Of a stretch of DNA of 64,000 bases, positions 46,019 through 55,863 are shown piece by piece. The notes under the pieces are model-generated. The model did not search any database and was not told the DNA's origin. It saw only the letters and a program-made list of their open reading frames with translations. The stretch is from Betaproteobacteria bacterium (GTDB lineage: Bacteria; Pseudomonadota; Gammaproteobacteria; Burkholderiales; Burkholderiaceae_C): positions 124,001 through 188,000 of the forward strand of contig JADIZZ010000006.1 in assembly GCA_016704535.1 (NCBI GenBank). The letters run 5' to 3'. Position 1 is the stretch's first letter. Each line of letters opens with the position of its first letter. The translations under genes were made by a program, and so were the position numbers.

Positions 46019-48729
46019 GTGGCCACATCCGCCGACGTGACCAGTCAGCCAGCGTCGGGCTTGACGCACATCGACGCCCTGCTGGGCGAAGGGCCGGGTT
46101 GGAACTGGGTGGCGCCGGCGCGCACCACGCTGTACTACTCGTTCTCGCTGGGCGGTGGCAACGCGTCGGATGTCGGCAGTCATTACACCGGGTCGACGGT
46201 GGCCTTCAATGCCACGCAGCAGGCTGCGGCCGAGGCCGTGCTGGCCAAGCTGAGCAACATCACCGGCATCGCCTTCGTCGAGAAAACCGACGGCACCGCC
46301 GCCGACATCCACTTCGCCGCGGCCAACCTGGTCGGCGCGTCGATCGCCGGGTTCTGCAGCGCGCGCTGGACGTACTCGGTCAACGGCAGCAACACCGTCA
46401 CCAACTACAACGCCGACGCCTGGGTGTACCTCGACAACGCCGAGTTCGCGGGCATCAACAACGCGCCCACCGCGGGCAGCGACGGCTTCGAAGTGCTGCT
46501 GCACGAGATGGGCCATGCCATGGGGCTGAAGCACCCGTTCGACGGCGGCGTGCAACTGCCCCACGCCAACGACACCACGGCCTTCACGCTGATGTCGTAC
46601 ACGGACGCCGGCGGGCCCTACCAGGACTACAACCCCTACGACATTGCAGCGCTGATGTTTCTCTACGGGGGTGACGGCCTGGCCGGCGACCTGGGCGAGG
46701 GCACCGCCGGGGTTCACCTGGTCGGCACCACGGCGGTGGATGCCCTGACCGGCGGAGCGGGCGACGACAGCCTGCAAGGCGGCGGGGGCAACGACCAGCT
46801 GACGGGCGGCGCCGGCATCGACACCGCGGTCTGCAGCGGTCTGCGCGCGGGATACACGATCTCTCCCGCGGGACTGGGCTACACCATCACCGGACCGGAG
46901 GGCTCGGACACGCTCGGCGGCATCGAGAAGGTGGCGTTCTCGGACCAGACGGTGACGCTGTCGGGCGCGCCGGTCAACAGCGCCCCGACCGGCAGCCTGA
47001 GGGTCAACGGCACGGCGCAGCAGGGTCAGACTTTGTCGACGACATCGACCGTGGCCGACGCCAATGGCCTGGGCACGCTGAGCTATCGCTGGCAGAGTTC
47101 GCCAGACGGCAACGTCTGGAGCGACATCACCGGCGCGATCACGTCCAGCCTGGTGCTGGCCGAGGCCCAGGTCGGCTTGCAGATCCGTGCAGTGGTGGCC
47201 TACACCGACGGCCTGGGCACCGCCGAATCGGTGCCCAGCAGCGCCACCGGCGCGGTGGCCAACGTCGACGACGAGCCGACTGGCGGTGTGACCGTGACCG
47301 GCTCCACCCAGCAGGGGCGCACGCTGACCGCGACGTCGACACTGGCCGATGCCGACGGCCTGGGCACGCTGGCCTACCAGTGGCAATCGTCGCCGGACAG
47401 CATCAGTTGGGCAGCCGTGGCAGGCGCCACCAGCGCCACCCTGCGCCTGACCCAGGCCCAGGTGGGTGCGCAGATGCGCGTGGTGGTGAACTACACCGAC
47501 GGCCGCGGGTCGGTCGAATCCGTCACCAGCAACACCACGGACGCCATCGCCAACCTCAACGACGCGCCCACTGGCTCGATCCGGATCACCGGCACGGTCA
47601 AGCAAGGCAGCGCGCTCAGCGCCACCCAGAACCTGGCCGACATCGACGGACTGGGCTCGCTGTCGTTCCGCTGGCAGTCGTCACCCGATGCCAGCGCCTG
47701 GACCGATATCGCCGGGGCCGGCAGCTTCGGCTTCGTGCCCGGGCAGGCTCAGGTCGGCCGGCGCCTTCGGATCGTTGCGTCCTACACCGACGGTCAGGGC
47801 ACGGCGGAGTCGGTGCCCAGCAGCCCCAGCGTCACCGTGCTCAACATCAATGATGTCCCGGTGGGCAGCGTCACACTCGCGGGCAGCCCGCGCCAGGGTG
47901 ACCCACTGCAGGCCAGCGCCGGGCTGACCGACGTCGACGGGCTCGGCACATTGCGCTTCGCCTGGCAAGGCTCGTCCGACGGCTCGACGTGGACCACCAT
48001 CAACGGGGCCGTGTCGATGGCCAGGGCACCACCGAGACCGCGCGGTCGTCACCTTCGACCCCCGTGGTCGGCGTGCAGACCGGAAGCGGTGCGAACGACA
48101 CGCTGCTGGGCAAGGCCTGGGCCGAGGAACTGCAGGGCCTGCAAGGCGACGACCGGCTCACTGGCCTCGGCGGCGACGACCAGCTGTTCGGTGCAGAGGG
48201 CATCGACACGGCCGTGTTCGGCGGCGCACGGTCCCGTTACGGGCCAGCCGTGAACGGGAGCTCGATCCTGGTCGAGGACCTTCAGGGCACCGACGGCAAA
48301 GACCAGCTCAGCGCGGTCGAGCGCATCGAGTTCAGCGACGGCTCGCTGGCTTTCGACCTGGACGGCCATGCCGGTCTGGTGGCCCGGTTGCTGGGCGCCG
48401 TGTTCGGCGCCGGGTCTGTCGGCAACGCAGCGTACGTGGGGATCGGGCTGGACTTGGCCGATGCGGGCAGCGACGCCACGGCCCTGGCCCAGTTCGCGCT
48501 GGAGGCACGCCTGGGCGCCACCTTCACCCCGACCGACCTGGTGCAGCTGTTGTATACGAACGTCGCCGGCGTGGCGCCAGCCCCAGCGGAACTGGAGTTC
48601 TGGATCGCCGCGCTGCAATCGGGCCCGTACACGCCCGTGTCGTTGACGCTGATGGCCTCGGAGCTCGACCTCAACGCGCAGAACATTGACCTCGTGGGCC
48701 TGGTCGAGACGGGCCTCGGATTCAGCTGA
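46019..48729 (+). CDS. RTX-type M10 (serralysin-like) metalloprotease, frame broken in repeat 4
   Basis: The N-terminal domain is a metzincin: HEMGHAMGLKH (His162, 166, 172) and a Met-turn LMSYTDA. Glycine-rich RTX nonapeptides (GGAGDDSLQG, GGGGNDQLTG) follow near residues 243-266. Then come four repeats of 97 residues. Inside the fourth, about 64 bases are missing, so the frame shifts near 48011 and the C-terminal part (QGDDRLTGLGGDDQLFG, and a DUF4214-like end to 48729) lies in another frame. Adding 64 bases restores one frame of 925 codons. GTG start behind AGGAGA. No signal peptide; type I secretion is expected, but no exporter genes are near. Confidence 0.8.
46985..48100 (+). repeat. four tandem 291-bp Ig-like repeats in the metalloprotease
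   Basis: Units begin at 46985, 47276, 47567 and 47858, exactly 291 bases apart, each with PTG/PVG, then DxxGLGTL, RWQSSPD and YTDGxGT motifs. The fourth unit keeps GLGTLRFAWQGSSDGSTW but jumps from INGA to VDGQGTTE, losing 64 bases compared with unit three. Confidence 0.85.
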
Positions 48730-49503
48730 GCCGAGCCTGCAGGCCATCGCCCTGGGCCTGGCCTGCGGGTCGACCTGCGTCCGGGCTCGGTTCCCGGGTC
48801 CTGCCGGACCCGGGGCGCCTCGGCGGCTTCCTTTTCACTTGCGACATCGTCTGCCGGTGCCGCGACGCACTGCCGGACCGCGCCCGCCATCTGGGTGAGT
48901 TCGGAAGTGTTCGAATTGGCCAAGAAAGGATGAAAAAGGCCACCGCGAGGATGGCTGATTTTCAATGTATGGCGGTGGGCGGAGTCAGCTGCGAACCCGT
49001 CTCGAAAGTCAGCCCGTATTCCCTGAAACAGGGAAATCAACAGCGAACACCCTGCCCTCCTCGGCGCGCCAAGCGCGAGCTCCGCCAGCCGCTCCCCGGC
49101 GACGGGCGGCTCAAGTCAGCCGGTGACGGACTTCCCCGCGCAAAGAACAGGGAAAGTCGGAGCGGTCATCTAGGAACTGACCTCCAGCCAACAGCGGACT
49201 TGGCCTGCGGCAAGCCCGTGTCCCGCAGAGCGCGCCGGAGCCAGTCGCATTCCGAGCTATGGCTCGCTCGGAGGTCCGGCATGTGCTATCGCCGCGCCCG
49301 TGGCGGCGCGCCTCTGACACCCCGCGCCGACCGCGAGACCGGCGCCAGCCCCTGGCCCGGAGGTTCGCGATGTGCTAGAGACAAACCCTCGGCTCAGCAC
49401 TTGCTCCTTTTGTCCAAGTCGCACTCCCGGGTGCGAGCGGCCGAGACTTGGCCGGATAATGGCCGGGCTGCCAAGGCAGCACTCCCCAGGGCGACCCATC
49501 CCG
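48730..49503. other. 774-base stretch without a supported gene
   Basis: Open frames exist on both strands but none has a protein-like composition, a conserved motif or a good start. It contains two short segments with CCCTGTTTCAGGGAA-like and CCCTGTTCTTTG-like sequence, reminiscent of non-coding repeats scattered in related genomes. No RNA gene was recognised. Confidence 0.45.
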
Positions 49504-50191
49504 ATGAAGGCAGACGCGTCAGACATCCGCAATCAACCAGCGTACGGACCTGCCGAGGCCGCACGCTACTTGCGCTTGCCCTCCGCGACCCTGAGGACCT
49601 GGCTGGTCGGGCGCGCCTATCCTGGGGGACGCTCAAGCCACGTTCCATCCTTTGATCAAGCCGGCGAGCACCCAGCCCCTTCAGGTGTCCTTCTACAACC
49701 TGATCGAGGCTCATGTTCTGCGGGCGCTGCGGACCGAGCACGGGGTGGCGCTGGCTGAGCTGCGCAAGGCCATTGCCTACTCAGAGAAGAAGCTGCAGTT
49801 GCATCGCCTTCTGCTGAGTCCCGAGCTTCGAACTCACGCCGGTCAGGTATTCCTGGATCGCTATGTGGAGCTCATCAACCTCAGCGCCTCCGGCCAGTTG
49901 GCGATGCGCAAGATGTTCGAGGACCACCTCCAGCGCGTCGAGTGGGACGAGTGGCAATTCCCGGTGAGGCTGTACCCCTACATCGACTCGACGCAGCGAG
50001 TGGCTGAGCGGCCAATTGCGATCGACCCGCATGTAGCCTTCGGACGGCCCATCGTGCGCCGGGTCGGAGTTTCCACGGCCGCCATCGCAGATCGCATTGA
50101 CGCCGGTGAGACCGTCGAGGCGCTCGCTGATGACTACGATCTGTCGCGCGACGAGATTGAGCAAGCGGTGCTTTACTCCCGGGCGGCGTGA
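49504..50191 (+). CDS. VapB45-like antitoxin with HTH and DUF433 domains, frame broken at a G run
   Basis: The first frame (49504 to about 49624) encodes MKADASDIRNQPAYGPAEAA and a helix-turn-helix, RYLRLPSATLRTWLVGRAYP. The second frame runs from GDAQATFHPLIKP through LEAHVLRALRTEH-like sequence to a DUF433 end (GRPIVRRVGVSTAAIADRID, DYDLSRDEIEQAV). Reading four instead of five G residues at 49624-49628 joins them into 228 residues. The stop overlaps the toxin GTG. DUF433 proteins of this type neutralise the PIN-like partner. Confidence 0.75.
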
Positions 50192-50610
50192 GTCGGGTCT
50201 TCTTCACCGACCGCGACCTCGGAAAGCAGTTTCCGCGCATCCTCGCCGAGGCCGGGATCGTCGTTGAACGGCACGGCGACCTCTTCCAGCCCGATGGCAG
50301 CGACGAACAGTGGCTGGAGCACTGCGGCACGAATGGGCGGATTGCCGTCTCCCACAACAGCCGCATCCGGTATGTCCCGAACGAGCTGGAGGCAGTGAAG
50401 CGCTTCAAGGTGCCACTGCTCATCTTGGTGGGGCAAGCGACGACGACAGAGCTTGCCCACAACTTGGTCAGAACGCTGCCTCGAGTCGAGGCGTTCCTCG
50501 ATGGTCGCTCCCCGCCCTTCATCGGGAAGGTGTACCGAGCAACGCCCGCCGAATTGGCGAAGTCCGCCGTAGCACCAGGCCGTGTGGAACTTTGGTTTCC
50601 GAAAGCCTAG
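50188..50610 (+). CDS. VapC45-like PIN-domain toxin
   Basis: A 140-residue PIN-like protein: FFTDRDLGKQFPRILAEAGI has the first catalytic acids, VERHGDLFQPDGSDEQWLEH a second group, and VSHNSRIRYVPNELEAV follows. It fits the VapC45-type PIN-like family, expected to cut RNA. It starts at a GTG overlapping the antitoxin stop (GTGA), a typical toxin-antitoxin arrangement. The frame is intact. Confidence 0.75.
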   Translation: MSRVFFTDRDLGKQFPRILAEAGIVVERHGDLFQPDGSDEQWLEHCGTNGRIAVSHNSRIRYVPNELEAVKRFKVPLLILVGQATTTELAHNLVRTLPRVEAFLDGRSPPFIGKVYRATPAELAKSAVAPGRVELWFPKA

Positions 50611-50693
50611 GTTGGTATCGACTCAGGGTTGAATGCTGCCAGGCGCGGCTAACAGGGAACGGGTTCGGCCTCAGAAGCAGTTGTTGACGCTGG

Positions 50694-50933
50694 TGGAGAT
50701 CCTTCGCAAGACGGGCAGGCGAGCACGACAGCATTGCATCGCTGGCAGCCGAGCAGCGTCAAGCCGGCAGGGACATCACACGCACCATGTACCTCGCCTT
50801 CCTGGCACCCGACATCGTCGAGACCATCGTCCACGGCAAGCAGCCGGTGGGCATGGGAGTCAGGAGGCTGATGGCGATGTCGCCTCTGCCCATGGGCTGG
50901 GTCGAGCAGCGAAAGGTCTTCGGCCACACCTAG
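50694..50933 (+). pseudogene. C-terminal remnant of a serine recombinase/invertase-type gene
   Basis: A frame ending at 50933 reads YLAFLAPDIVETIVHGKQP and MSPLPMGWVEQRKVFG, matching the tail of site-specific serine recombinases (LAFLAPDIVEAI..G.QP). The catalytic N-terminal domain is absent. It is a relic of a mobile element next to the toxin-antitoxin pair. Confidence 0.6.
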
Positions 50934-50968
50934 CGATGGCGCTGCGCGTCGAGCATAAGGGGCTGCGG

Positions 50969-50996
50969 CCCCTTGGCTCTTGCCCCTTGGCTCTTG
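50969..50996. repeat. 14-bp exact tandem duplication
   Basis: CCCCTTGGCTCTTG occurs twice without a gap (50969-50982, 50983-50996) in non-coding DNA downstream of the recombinase relic. It may be a slippage product. Confidence 0.7.
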
Positions 50997-51192
50997 GGTG
51001 GTGAGGCCGGGTCTGCGCGTCCGCTGGGCGGAGTGACGAGCGAACCGAGGACACCGAAGAGCCCTAAATGGCCACGGTGGGGTTCGGCAATGTTGAATGT
51101 GAGAAGGCGGCTCCGGCAGCCTTCAATCAATGTCCGAAAACGACTGACTGAGAAAATCGGACCGCCCGGAAGCCCGCGCCACGCGGGCATTT

Positions 51193-51223
51193 CAAAGAAA
51201 AAGGCCACCGCAGTGCGGTGGCC
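51193..51223 (-). terminator. Rho-independent terminator of the tRNA operon
   Basis: On the minus strand a perfect 9-bp stem (GGCCACCGC / GCGGTGGCC) with a 3-base loop is followed by TTTTTCTTT. It lies 9 bases beyond the 3' end of tRNA-Asp and is well placed to end the tRNA transcript. Confidence 0.85.
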
Positions 51224-51232
51224 TCGAATAGG

Positions 51233-51309
51233 TGGCGGAGTGGACGGGACTCGAACCCGCGACCCCCGGCGTGACAGGCCGGTATTCTAACCAACTGAAC
51301 TACCACTCC
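51233..51309 (-). tRNA. tRNA-Asp(GTC)
   Basis: A 77-base tRNA: acceptor GGAGTGG / CCACTCC, discriminator G, encoded CCA (51233-51235), anticodon GTC in the loop CTGTCAC, TTCGAGTCC T-loop. Third of a tRNA-Ala, Glu, Asp cluster. Confidence 0.95.
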
Positions 51310-51393
51310 ACGCGGTAAGCGACTGTCGGGCGTTGCCGCCCCAAGTGCCGCCAGACTTGTTGACTGACTTGCGAAAACCCAACCAACCTGAGT

Positions 51394-51469
51394 TGGCGTC
51401 CCCTAGGGGATTCGAACCCCTGTAATCACCGTGAAAGGGTGGTGTCCTAGGCCTCTAGACGAAGGGGAC
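51394..51469 (-). tRNA. tRNA-Glu(TTC)
   Basis: A 76-base tRNA: acceptor GTCCCCT / AGGGGAC, discriminator G, encoded CCA (51394-51396), anticodon TTC in the loop CTTTCAC, TTCGAATCC T-loop. It lies close to gltX, which charges it. Confidence 0.95.
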
Positions 51470-51514
51470 TTTGAACCTGGCACTTCACTGACATTCCCTC
51501 GAACAGCGCTTGTT

Positions 51515-51590
<76 letters not shown>

Positions 51591-51669
51591 TGATTGCAGC
51601 CGTCTCCAGTTGTCTGAAGACCGTTGCTTTCGGCACTGTTCAAGCGAGCCTCAGATTCTAAGATACTTT

Positions 51670-53095
51670 TCAGACGGCCTGCAAACGCTCGAGCACGGTC
51701 TCGCGTGGAAACAGCGTCAAGACGGCGTCGATAGGAGGGTCTGCGCGCGGCCGCACACCAGCACGCGCACGGCTGGGGCCAGCTGCGGCATCTTCAATTG
51801 GTGGGCGGCCAGGGCCTCTTTCATCGCCGCAGCAATGGCTGCCTTGTCCCAGGCCACCGTGGTGAGTTTGTCGCGCAACGCCTGCAACGCGGGCTTCACG
51901 GCGTCGGTGACATGCGTGGCCAGCTCGTCGGCGCTGGCCTGCGCAGGCACGAAGAGCATCCCTGTCCAGTCGGCCAGTTCCACCACCGTGCTGCAGCGGT
52001 CCTTGAACAGCGCGCTGGCGCGTTCCAGGAGCGGCAGGTCGGCGGCCACCACTCCCCGCGTGGCGAGTTGGCTTTGCACCAGCAGTGACAGGCGGCTGTC
52101 GGTCGCGGCCTTGATGTAATGCGCGTTGACCCAAGCCAGCTTGGCCGGGTCCCACTGTGCGGGGCTCCTGGCCATGTGGCTGCCGTCGAACCACTGCACC
52201 AGCTGCTCGATCGAAAAGAGCTCGTCGTCGCCGTGACTCCAGCCCAGGCGTGCCAGGTAGTTGAGCATGGCCTCGGGCAGGTAACCCGCGTCCTGGTAGG
52301 CGGTGACGCTCACGGCACCTCGGCGCTTGCTGAGCTTCAGGCCGTCGTCGCCCAGGATGATGGGACAGTGGCCGAACCGTGGCAGCGGCGCCTGCAGCGC
52401 GCGGAAGATGTTGATCTGCCAGGGCGTGTTGTTGATGTGCTCGTCGCCGCGGAACACGTGGGTGATGCGCATGTCCCAGTCATCGACGACGACGGCGAAG
52501 TTGTAGGTGGGGATGCCCAATGCGGCTGCACCTTCGGGCGCTCCTTCAGGCGCCGGGCGCAAGATGATGAGGTCGTCGATCTCGTCGTTGCTGATGGTGA
52601 TGGGGCCTTTGACCAGGTCGTCCCAGTTCACGTGGCCGTGCTCGGGTTGGCGAAGCGCACCACCGGCTGCACGCCCGCGGGCACCGGCGGCAGTTGCTTG
52701 CCGGCCGCCGGGCGCCAGCGGCCGTCGTAGTGCGTCTTTTCGCCGCGCGCGCGCTGGGCTTCGCGCATGGCGTCCAGTTCCTCGGGCGTGGCGTAGCAGC
52801 GGTAGGCCGTACCGGCGGCGATCATCTGCTCGGCCACCTCGTGGTAGCGGGCCAGGCGCTGCATCTGGTAGATCGGTCCCTCGTCGTAATCCAGGCCCAG
52901 CCAGTGCATGCTGTCGAGGATCTGCTGCACGGCGCCCTGCGTGGATCGTGCGACGTCGGTGTCCTCGATGCGCAGTACGAACTGGCCGCCGTGGTGGCGC
53001 GCGTAGGCCCAGGAATACAGCGCCGTGCGGGCCGTGCCCAGGTGCAGGAAGCCGGTGGGCGATGGGGCGATGCGGGTGCGTACTGGGTTCGTCAT
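51670..53095 (-). CDS. gltX: glutamyl-tRNA synthetase, two single-base frame breaks
   Basis: The N-terminal frame (from 53095) has TRIAPSPTGFLHLGTARTAL with the HIGH-like motif. The middle frame has TYNFAVVVDDWDMRITHVFRG and the KMSKS-like LKLSKRRGAVS. The last frame ends DAVLTLFPRETVLERLQAV at 51670. Breaks fall in runs of three C on the coding strand at 52644-52646 and 51737-51739; one more C in each gives a normal 475-residue enzyme. GltX is essential, so sequencing error is likelier than mutation. ATGA overlap with metZ. Confidence 0.85.
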
Positions 53096-54294
53096 GCGAG
53101 TTGCGCCAGGCCGTTTTGCAGGTCGGCCTTCAGGTCTTCGACATCGTCCAGCCCCACGGCGACGCGGATCATGCCCTGCACGATGCCGGCGGCCTGACGC
53201 TGCGGCTCGCTCAGGCGGCCGTGCGAGGTGCTGGCGGGATGGGTGATGGTGGTCTTGGTGTCGCCCAGGTTGGCGGTGATGCTGCAGATGCGGGTGGCGT
53301 CTATGGTCGTGAAGGCACCTTCGCGGCCGCCCTTGACGATGAAGCTCACCACCGCGCCACCGCTGCCGCTTTGCTGCGCCATCGCCAGCGCGTGCTGCGG
53401 GTGCGAGGCCAGGCCGGGGTAGTAGACACGCTCGACCACGGGCTGCGCCTCCAGCCACTGCGCCAGCGTCAGCGCGCGTTCGCTTTGCGCCTGCATGCGG
53501 ATGGACAGCGTTTCCAGCCCCTTCAGCACCACCCAGGCGTTGAAGGGCGACAGGCTCATGCCGGCGCTGCGCATCACGGGAACGAACTTCGTCTCGATCA
53601 GCTCTTCGGGCCCGCACACTGCGCCGGCGATGACGCGGCCCTGGCCGTCGAGATACTTGGTGCCGCTGTGGATGATCAGGTCGGCGCCCAGCTTCACCGG
53701 CTGCTGCAACGCGGGTGAACAGAAGCAGTTGTCGACGGCAAGCAGCGCACCGCCACCGTGAGCGATGTCGGCCAGCGCGCGGATGTCGCAGACCTCGGTC
53801 AGCGGGTTGGTGGGCGACTCGGCAAACAGCAGCTTGGTGTTGGGCCGCATCGCGGCGCGCCACTGCGCCACGTCGGTCTGCGAGACGAAGCTGGTCTCGA
53901 TGCCGAACTTCGCGAAGTCCTGGAACAGCTTGAGCGTGCTGCCGAAGACACTCTGCGAGCACACCACGTGGTCACCGGCCTTGAGCAGGCCCAGGATGAG
54001 CATCAGGATGGATGCCATGCCGCTGGCGGTGCCGATGCATCCGCTGGTGCCCTCCATCGCCGCCAGCCGCCGCTCCATCATCGTCACGGTGGGGTTGCTG
54101 AAGCGGCTGTAGACGAAGGCCTCTTCCTCGTTCGCGAAGCGCCGCGCCGCGGTGGCCGCGTCGGGGTGCACGAAACTGCTCGTGAGGTAGAGCGCCTCGC
54201 TGTTCTCGCCATATTGCGAAGGCGGCAGGCCCTCGCGCACGGCCAGGGTGTCGGGCCGGGCGTCGGCCGGCAGCTTCACTTTCGGGATGGCCAT
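53092..54294 (-). CDS. metZ: O-succinylhomoserine sulfhydrylase
   Basis: A 400-residue PLP enzyme of the Cys/Met metabolism family that makes homocysteine from O-succinylhomoserine and sulfide. The PLP lysine lies in LIIHSGTKYLDGQGRVIAG; GTASGMASILMLILGLL binds the cofactor phosphate. FVYSRFSNPTVTMMERRLAA is typical. The in-frame extension to 55086 is antigenic to purF and not homologous; ATG at 54294 shares a base with the purF stop. Purine-operon position metZ after purF is usual in this order. Confidence 0.93.
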   Translation of the reverse strand: MAIPKVKLPADARPDTLAVREGLPPSQYGENSEALYLTSSFVHPDAATAARRFANEEEAFVYSRFSNPTVTMMERRLAAMEGTSGCIGTASGMASILMLILGLLKAGDHVVCSQSVFGSTLKLFQDFAKFGIETSFVSQTDVAQWRAAMRPNTKLLFAESPTNPLTEVCDIRALADIAHGGGALLAVDNCFCSPALQQPVKLGADLIIHSGTKYLDGQGRVIAGAVCGPEELIETKFVPVMRSAGMSLSPFNAWVVLKGLETLSIRMQAQSERALTLAQWLEAQPVVERVYYPGLASHPQHALAMAQQSGSGGAVVSFIVKGGREGAFTTIDATRICSITANLGDTKTTITHPASTSHGRLSEPQRQAAGIVQGMIRVAVGLDDVEDLKADLQNGLAQLA

Positions 54295-55832
54295 CAGCCT
54301 TGCTCCGCACCTTGCAGCGCCAGCCGCGAGCGGTTGTTGGTGTCTTCGTCGTCGAACTGCAGCCTGCGCTGCGCCTGCATCGTCGCAAACTCTTCCGCGG
54401 TGACGTCCCCGGTGATGTAGCGGCCGTCGAAGCAACTGGCCTCGAAGCTGGCGATCTTCGGGTTCAGCGCGCCGACCACGCGCTTCATCGCGTCGACGTC
54501 CTGGTAGATCAGCGCATCGGCGCCGATGTAGGCCCTGATCTGCTCGTTGCTGCGCTCGTGGGCGATCAGCTCTTCGCTGGTCGGCATGTCGATGCCGTAG
54601 ACGTTCGGAAAGCGCACCGGCGGCGCGGCGCTGGCCATGTAGACCTTGCGCGCACCGGCCTCGCGCGCCATCTGCACGATCTCCTTGCTGGTGGTGCCGC
54701 GCACGATGCTGTCGTCCACCAGCAGCACGTTGCGGCCCTTGAATTCCATGCCGATGGCATTGAGCTTCTGGCGCACGCTCTTCTTGCGCACGCCCTGCCC
54801 CGGCATGATGAAGGTGCGGCCCACGTAGCGGTTCTTCACGAAGCCTTCGCGGTAGGGCTTGCCCAGGCGGTGCGCCAGTTGCATGGCGCTGGGGCGGCTG
54901 CTTTCGGGGATGGGGATGACCACGTCGATTTCGTTCGGCGGCAGCGTGCTGATGACGCGCTGAGCCAGCGCTTCGCCCAGGTTCAATCTCGCGTGGTAGA
55001 CAGAAATGCCGTCCATGACCGAGTCGGGTCGCGCCAGGTAGACATACTCGAACATGCAGGGGTTCAGCGACGGGTGCTCGGCGCATTGGCGCGCGTGCAG
55101 CCGGCCCTGCAGGTCGATGAAGATGGCCTCGCCCGGCGCGACGTCGCGCGTGAGCTGGTGGCCCGTGCCTTCCAGCGCCACCGATTCGCTGGCCACCATC
55201 ACGTCGTGGCGGCTCTCGGGGCTGTTGCCTTCACCGAAACACAGCGGACGGATGCCGAAGGGGTCGCGGAAGGCCAGCAGGCCGTGGCCGGCGATCAGCG
55301 CGATCACCGCGTAGCTGCCCTTGATGCGCTTGTGCACGGCACCCACGGCCTTGAACACGTGTTCAGGCGTCAGCGGCAGCGAACCGCCATCGGGATTCAG
55401 CGCCACCTGCTCCAGTTCGTGCGCCAGCACGTTGATCAGCACCTCGGTGTCGCTTTCGGTGTTGATGTGGCGGCGGTCCACGTCAAACAGCTCGGCCTTC
55501 AGCGCCGGCGCGTTGGTCAGGTTGCCGTTGTGCACCAGCACGATGCCGTAGGGGGCGTTGACGTAGAAGGGCTGCGCCTCTTCCTCGCTATAAGCATTGC
55601 CCGCCGTGGGGTAGCGCACCTGGCCCAGGCCCACCTGACCTGGCAGGCTGCGCATGTTGCGCGTGCGGAAGACGTCGCGCACCATGCCACGCGCCTTGTG
55701 CATGAAGCACTTGGTGCCCTGCATCGTGACGATGCCGGCGGCGTCCTGGCCGCGGTGCTGCAGCAGCAGCAGCGCGTCGTAGATGAGCTGATTGACGGGC
55801 GCACGGGAGATGACGCCGACGATGCCGCACAT
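54294..55832 (-). CDS. purF: amidophosphoribosyltransferase
   Basis: A 512-residue PurF, the first committed step of purine synthesis. Cys2 is the glutaminase nucleophile (MCGIVGVISRAPVNQ). NPGRAPH-like glutaminase motifs follow, then the PRPP site VLLVDDSIVRGTTSKEIVQM and IGADALIYQDVDAM. Length equals the family norm. The ATG at 55832 is fixed by the need for N-terminal Cys after Met removal. It follows cvpA, as in E. coli. Confidence 0.95.
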   Translation of the reverse strand: MCGIVGVISRAPVNQLIYDALLLLQHRGQDAAGIVTMQGTKCFMHKARGMVRDVFRTRNMRSLPGQVGLGQVRYPTAGNAYSEEEAQPFYVNAPYGIVLVHNGNLTNAPALKAELFDVDRRHINTESDTEVLINVLAHELEQVALNPDGGSLPLTPEHVFKAVGAVHKRIKGSYAVIALIAGHGLLAFRDPFGIRPLCFGEGNSPESRHDVMVASESVALEGTGHQLTRDVAPGEAIFIDLQGRLHARQCAEHPSLNPCMFEYVYLARPDSVMDGISVYHARLNLGEALAQRVISTLPPNEIDVVIPIPESSRPSAMQLAHRLGKPYREGFVKNRYVGRTFIMPGQGVRKKSVRQKLNAIGMEFKGRNVLLVDDSIVRGTTSKEIVQMAREAGARKVYMASAAPPVRFPNVYGIDMPTSEELIAHERSNEQIRAYIGADALIYQDVDAMKRVVGALNPKIASFEASCFDGRYITGDVTAEEFATMQAQRRLQFDDEDTNNRSRLALQGAEQG

Positions 55833-55863
55833 GGTGTTGGAGGTCCTGGGTTGGAGTTCGGGC

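Noticed and set aside
46985..48100. 291-bp repeats as a possible CRISPR or satellite array
   Set aside because: The units encode Ig-like protein repeats with codon-level divergence; there are no spacers.
48930..49655. 242-codon plus-strand frame
   Set aside because: No conserved motif, no ribosome-binding site, and it crosses into the antitoxin gene in a wrong frame.
53092..55086. 664-codon frame joining metZ with an upstream extension
   Set aside because: The extension is purF in a wrong frame; metZ starts at 54294.
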